A stretch of 64,000 nt of DNA from contig NZ_QGGP01000002.1 in assembly GCF_003148645.1 (NCBI RefSeq), positions 560,365-624,364 on the forward strand. The letters run 5' to 3'. Shown here piece after piece: positions 61,801 through 64,000 of the stretch. The stretch is from Xanthomarina spongicola. GTDB taxonomy: Bacteria; Bacteroidota; Bacteroidia; Flavobacteriales; Flavobacteriaceae. The first letter of the stretch is position 1; every line of letters starts with the position of its first letter. A program made the translations under genes and the position numbers. The notes beneath the pieces were generated by a model, which saw nothing but the letters and a program-made list of their open reading frames with translations, was not told where the DNA came from and did not search any database.

Positions 61801-62196
61801 CTATGCCTTTGTTATATTTTTGTTCATATTATAAAAAAGGTAAATAATAAACGTAGTGAAAACACCAGCTATAATTGAACTAAAAAAATAGCCTCGATAA
61901 ATTGCTCCACTAAACCCTTCATCGAATAAATAAGGAATGGCCAAACTACCTGTAAAGACTGAAAAAACCACCTCATATAGAATGAGGTACAATAGAAGTG
62001 CCACATAATAGTTTATTTTGATTCTCTTATTAAGTAGGATAAAAAGTATTGAACCAATTACAAATTGAAGTGCCACTGCAATCAAAACATTTAAAGGTGT
62101 CATTCCAACCTCACCATCACTGAAGTCCCCAATTGTTATCCAAAGAAAAAATATGACAAGAGTTAATACACTTTGAACAAAAAAGTATTTAATCAT
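61801..62196 (-). CDS. Four-helix membrane protein, putative immunity protein (131 aa)
   Basis: A 131-aa protein with four hydrophobic helices (about 3-22, 34-54, 62-84, 100-122). It lies 13 bp after the second RHS gene's stop, the immunity position. A membrane immunity protein would suit a toxin tip of the lipase type acting on membranes, which the upstream tip may be. Position-based inference; no family recognised. Confidence 0.65.
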   Translation of the reverse strand: MIKYFFVQSVLTLVIFFLWITIGDFSDGEVGMTPLNVLIAVALQFVIGSILFILLNKRIKINYYVALLLYLILYEVVFSVFTGSLAIPYLFDEGFSGAIYRGYFFSSIIAGVFTTFIIYLFYNMNKNITKA

Positions 62197-62209
62197 AATT
62201 CAATTATTT

Positions 62210-64000
62210 TTAATCGTTACCACATGAGGTACAATTCCATGTTTGATTCTCTTTATCATAAAAGTAAGTACCCACTTGTAAATTACTAATATCGTTAAAA
62301 AAAGTAAATATACTATGTGCCGCTTCATTTTCATCTTCAAAATAGTTACTATCGCTTAAACCATTTTGACGCTGATTAGCTAACCAACCTAATCTATCCG
62401 AATCCTTTCTACCTTTACCATTCTTATGAGTATATTGTTGTGTATGAATATTCGGGTCTGCAGTCAAACTTCCAGCTTGATGGGGGTCAAAATCTGCCAC
62501 AAGAGTTATTCTTATTTGTCTTTGTTGCTCAATTGGTAATGTACTAATATACTTCTTCAATGCTTTTACATATCCTTTCCCATAAGCACCACCCATACTA
62601 TGAGTAATTATCTTAATAGTTTCTATAATTTCCCCAGTTGTTTTATCTCTTTTCAAATTTGCAATGATTGTTTTTGCATCACGATTACCTTGTGCAAAAC
62701 CGTTACGAATTCTTCCAGCTGCCATATTTACACCAATAGGATTATCTGAAGAAACACCAAAGAAACCTCCAGCAGAGCCATCTCTATATATGGGAGAGCT
62801 ATAATCTCTCAACTGTAATTGTACTTCATCATCGAAAAACCTTCCATTATTTCTCCAATAAGTTGAAACTCCATTGAAATTATAACTAGACGTCCCTTTT
62901 CTCCATTCTTCATAGCCTGTTGCTCCTTCTCCTTTATGATTTCCGTTTATAAAAATAACTACATTTCCATCTGGGTCTATTGCTTGCAATGGAGTATTAA
63001 GAGCATATACATAAGTAGAATTACTGAAATATAATTCGCTTAAATTATCCGTAACATGCCAACGCCCAATAGCAGGGTCATACATTCTTGCTCCAAAATC
63101 TAACATATTCAATTCCATTTCATCTTGTTCTTCTTTACCACCAAAACCATACTTATGGTCAACACCAACTGTTGGTGCACCATAACCCTCATGTTTAAGT
63201 CCAAAAGGATAATAGTTGTTTTCTTCTACAATATCTGGTTCTCCTGTTGAAGCATAAACATTGTCGATATAAAAATGTGTTGCATGATTAGTATCCGTAT
63301 TACTTTTTGCTATTTTTAAATTCAACTTCTCACCTGCAACTACAGTGTGTGTAAAATTATGACTTCCTGTTAACAAGTTGTTATTCATATTATAAATTGC
63401 AAGTACATTACCATTTGAATTTCTTTCTTGTACAACAATATAGATTTTATCTGTTAGGTCTTTATCAATATCAACTCTAATGTCTATTTGGTCACCAGGG
63501 TTGAATGAGTCTCCTATTTCAATAGTTGCCCCATTATATGCATTTGTAACATTTACTTTTAATCTGCCTGATTCTAGTACAATATAGCCATTGGCTGTCC
63601 CTCCATTATAGCCCCAGCCATCATATTCTTCATAAAAAGCACTTTCAATTAACGATTGAAAACTACCCTTATTATAACTCAATCTAATATTACCTAAATG
63701 GTCTTTGTATTGGTAAATATAATCAAAACTTCCTAAACTGTTTGGTTCTACATATCCTTCTGGATGATTGAAGAATTTTAGTTCTTCTCCTGTGAGAGTT
63801 TCTTCATAAATATAATTGCCTGCATAGTAAGTTGTTGTTGGTGTGGTAGTAATAACTGGCCCTGATGAGCTAACAATTTTTGAAAGTTTAACCCCAACTG
63901 CATCATAAACATACTCTATTAATCCTTGTGTAATGTCTGGACTATTTATGCCATTTGGTGCATAAAACACGACTTTGGTTGGTAAGTTTAAATGATTATA
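62210..64000 (-). CDS. RHS core protein, 3' part, with alpha/beta-hydrolase-like toxin tip (partial)
   Basis: The reading frame is open to the end of the window (the first in-frame residues are YNHLNLPTKV), so the gene continues beyond 64000. The core has DHLGNIRLSYN, YYPFGLKHEGY, YGFGGKEEQDE and GRWHVTDNLSELYF...ALNTPLQAIDPDGN. An extra beta-sandwich-like insert of about 140 residues (SAFYEEYDGWG to DNVYAS) splits the region. The tip has KIITHSMGGAYGKGYV, a lipase-like HSMGG nucleophile elbow, and a DFDPHQAG segment. A membrane-lytic lipase toxin is possible. Paralogous to the 1556-aa RHS. Confidence 0.85.
   Translation of the reverse strand, partial: YNHLNLPTKVVFYAPNGINSPDITQGLIEYVYDAVGVKLSKIVSSSGPVITTTPTTTYYAGNYIYEETLTGEELKFFNHPEGYVEPNSLGSFDYIYQYKDHLGNIRLSYNKGSFQSLIESAFYEEYDGWGYNGGTANGYIVLESGRLKVNVTNAYNGATIEIGDSFNPGDQIDIRVDIDKDLTDKIYIVVQERNSNGNVLAIYNMNNNLLTGSHNFTHTVVAGEKLNLKIAKSNTDTNHATHFYIDNVYASTGEPDIVEENNYYPFGLKHEGYGAPTVGVDHKYGFGGKEEQDEMELNMLDFGARMYDPAIGRWHVTDNLSELYFSNSTYVYALNTPLQAIDPDGNVVIFINGNHKGEGATGYEEWRKGTSSYNFNGVSTYWRNNGRFFDDEVQLQLRDYSSPIYRDGSAGGFFGVSSDNPIGVNMAAGRIRNGFAQGNRDAKTIIANLKRDKTTGEIIETIKIITHSMGGAYGKGYVKALKKYISTLPIEQQRQIRITLVADFDPHQAGSLTADPNIHTQQYTHKNGKGRKDSDRLGWLANQRQNGLSDSNYFEDENEAAHSIFTFFNDISNLQVGTYFYDKENQTWNCTSCGND

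Overview
The window is AT-rich bacterial chromosome. The gene families point to Bacteroidota, most likely a marine-type Flavobacteriaceae member. The evidence is an LptD/TamB/MCE envelope set, S9 dipeptidyl peptidase and arylsulfatase genes, RHS proteins of the Bacteroidota type, several TTG/GTG starts, few recognisable Shine-Dalgarno sites and TAnnTTTG-like promoter boxes. The genus is not determined.

Region 1 (1-33.9 kb) is ordinary core genome. It holds, in order: an M14 carboxypeptidase; an XRE regulator with dyad operators; a leftward run of amidase, MCE protein, membrane Fe-S protein, HAD protein, CCG Fe-S protein and a small conserved protein; lptD; ridA; a methyltransferase; an S9 peptidase; guaC; an outer-membrane barrel; a HAD acid phosphatase behind an arylsulfatase; a glycolysis-linked run (pfkA, gap, GlcNAc-kinase-like, mgsA); tamB divergent from tsaD; and a rightward run of PPIase, rsmE, DUF4159, TrmH-like, AI-2E-like, THUMP-like methyltransferase and HAD genes. 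It ends at tRNA-Arg(UCU).

Region 2 (33.9-46.8 kb) looks like a genomic island. It starts at a truncated tRNA-Pro-like 3' end next to tRNA-Arg, and a second tRNA-3'-end-like fragment lies at 46.8 kb. It carries a compact four-gene cassette with phage-lysis flavour (251-aa protein, DUF5675 protein, two tiny membrane proteins) closed by a terminator. About 1.2 kb without a convincing gene follows; it is packed with long complementary helices and is proposed here as a large structured non-coding RNA. Next comes a leftward six-gene operon: patatin effector, CD-NTase, E2-E1 fusion (Cap2) and JAMM protease (Cap3), which form a type II CBASS, plus two unrecognised genes. An AbiE type IV toxin-antitoxin pair comes after it.

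Region 3 (46.8-64 kb) reads leftward and joins two things not usually discussed together. One is a type II secretion/type IV pilus-like set (GspF, pseudopilins, a PilX/GspK-like protein, a PilP/GspC-like protein, lipoproteins) without GspE or GspD in the window. The other is an RHS/YD polymorphic-toxin locus: an RHS pair of 1143 and 1556 aa with a putative lipoprotein immunity gene, and the 3' part of a second RHS gene with an alpha/beta-hydrolase-like tip and a membrane immunity candidate. Similar 27-bp dyad leaders precede both the RHS pair and the secretion-like operon, suggesting co-regulation. Downstream of each toxin-immunity module lies a copy of a repeat block containing hairpins and, in one copy, an intact 31-codon hydrophobic peptide gene. 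A hairpin from this block, with compensatory changes, also occurs at two sites in region 2.

All functional calls come from motif reading and remembered families; no database search was run.
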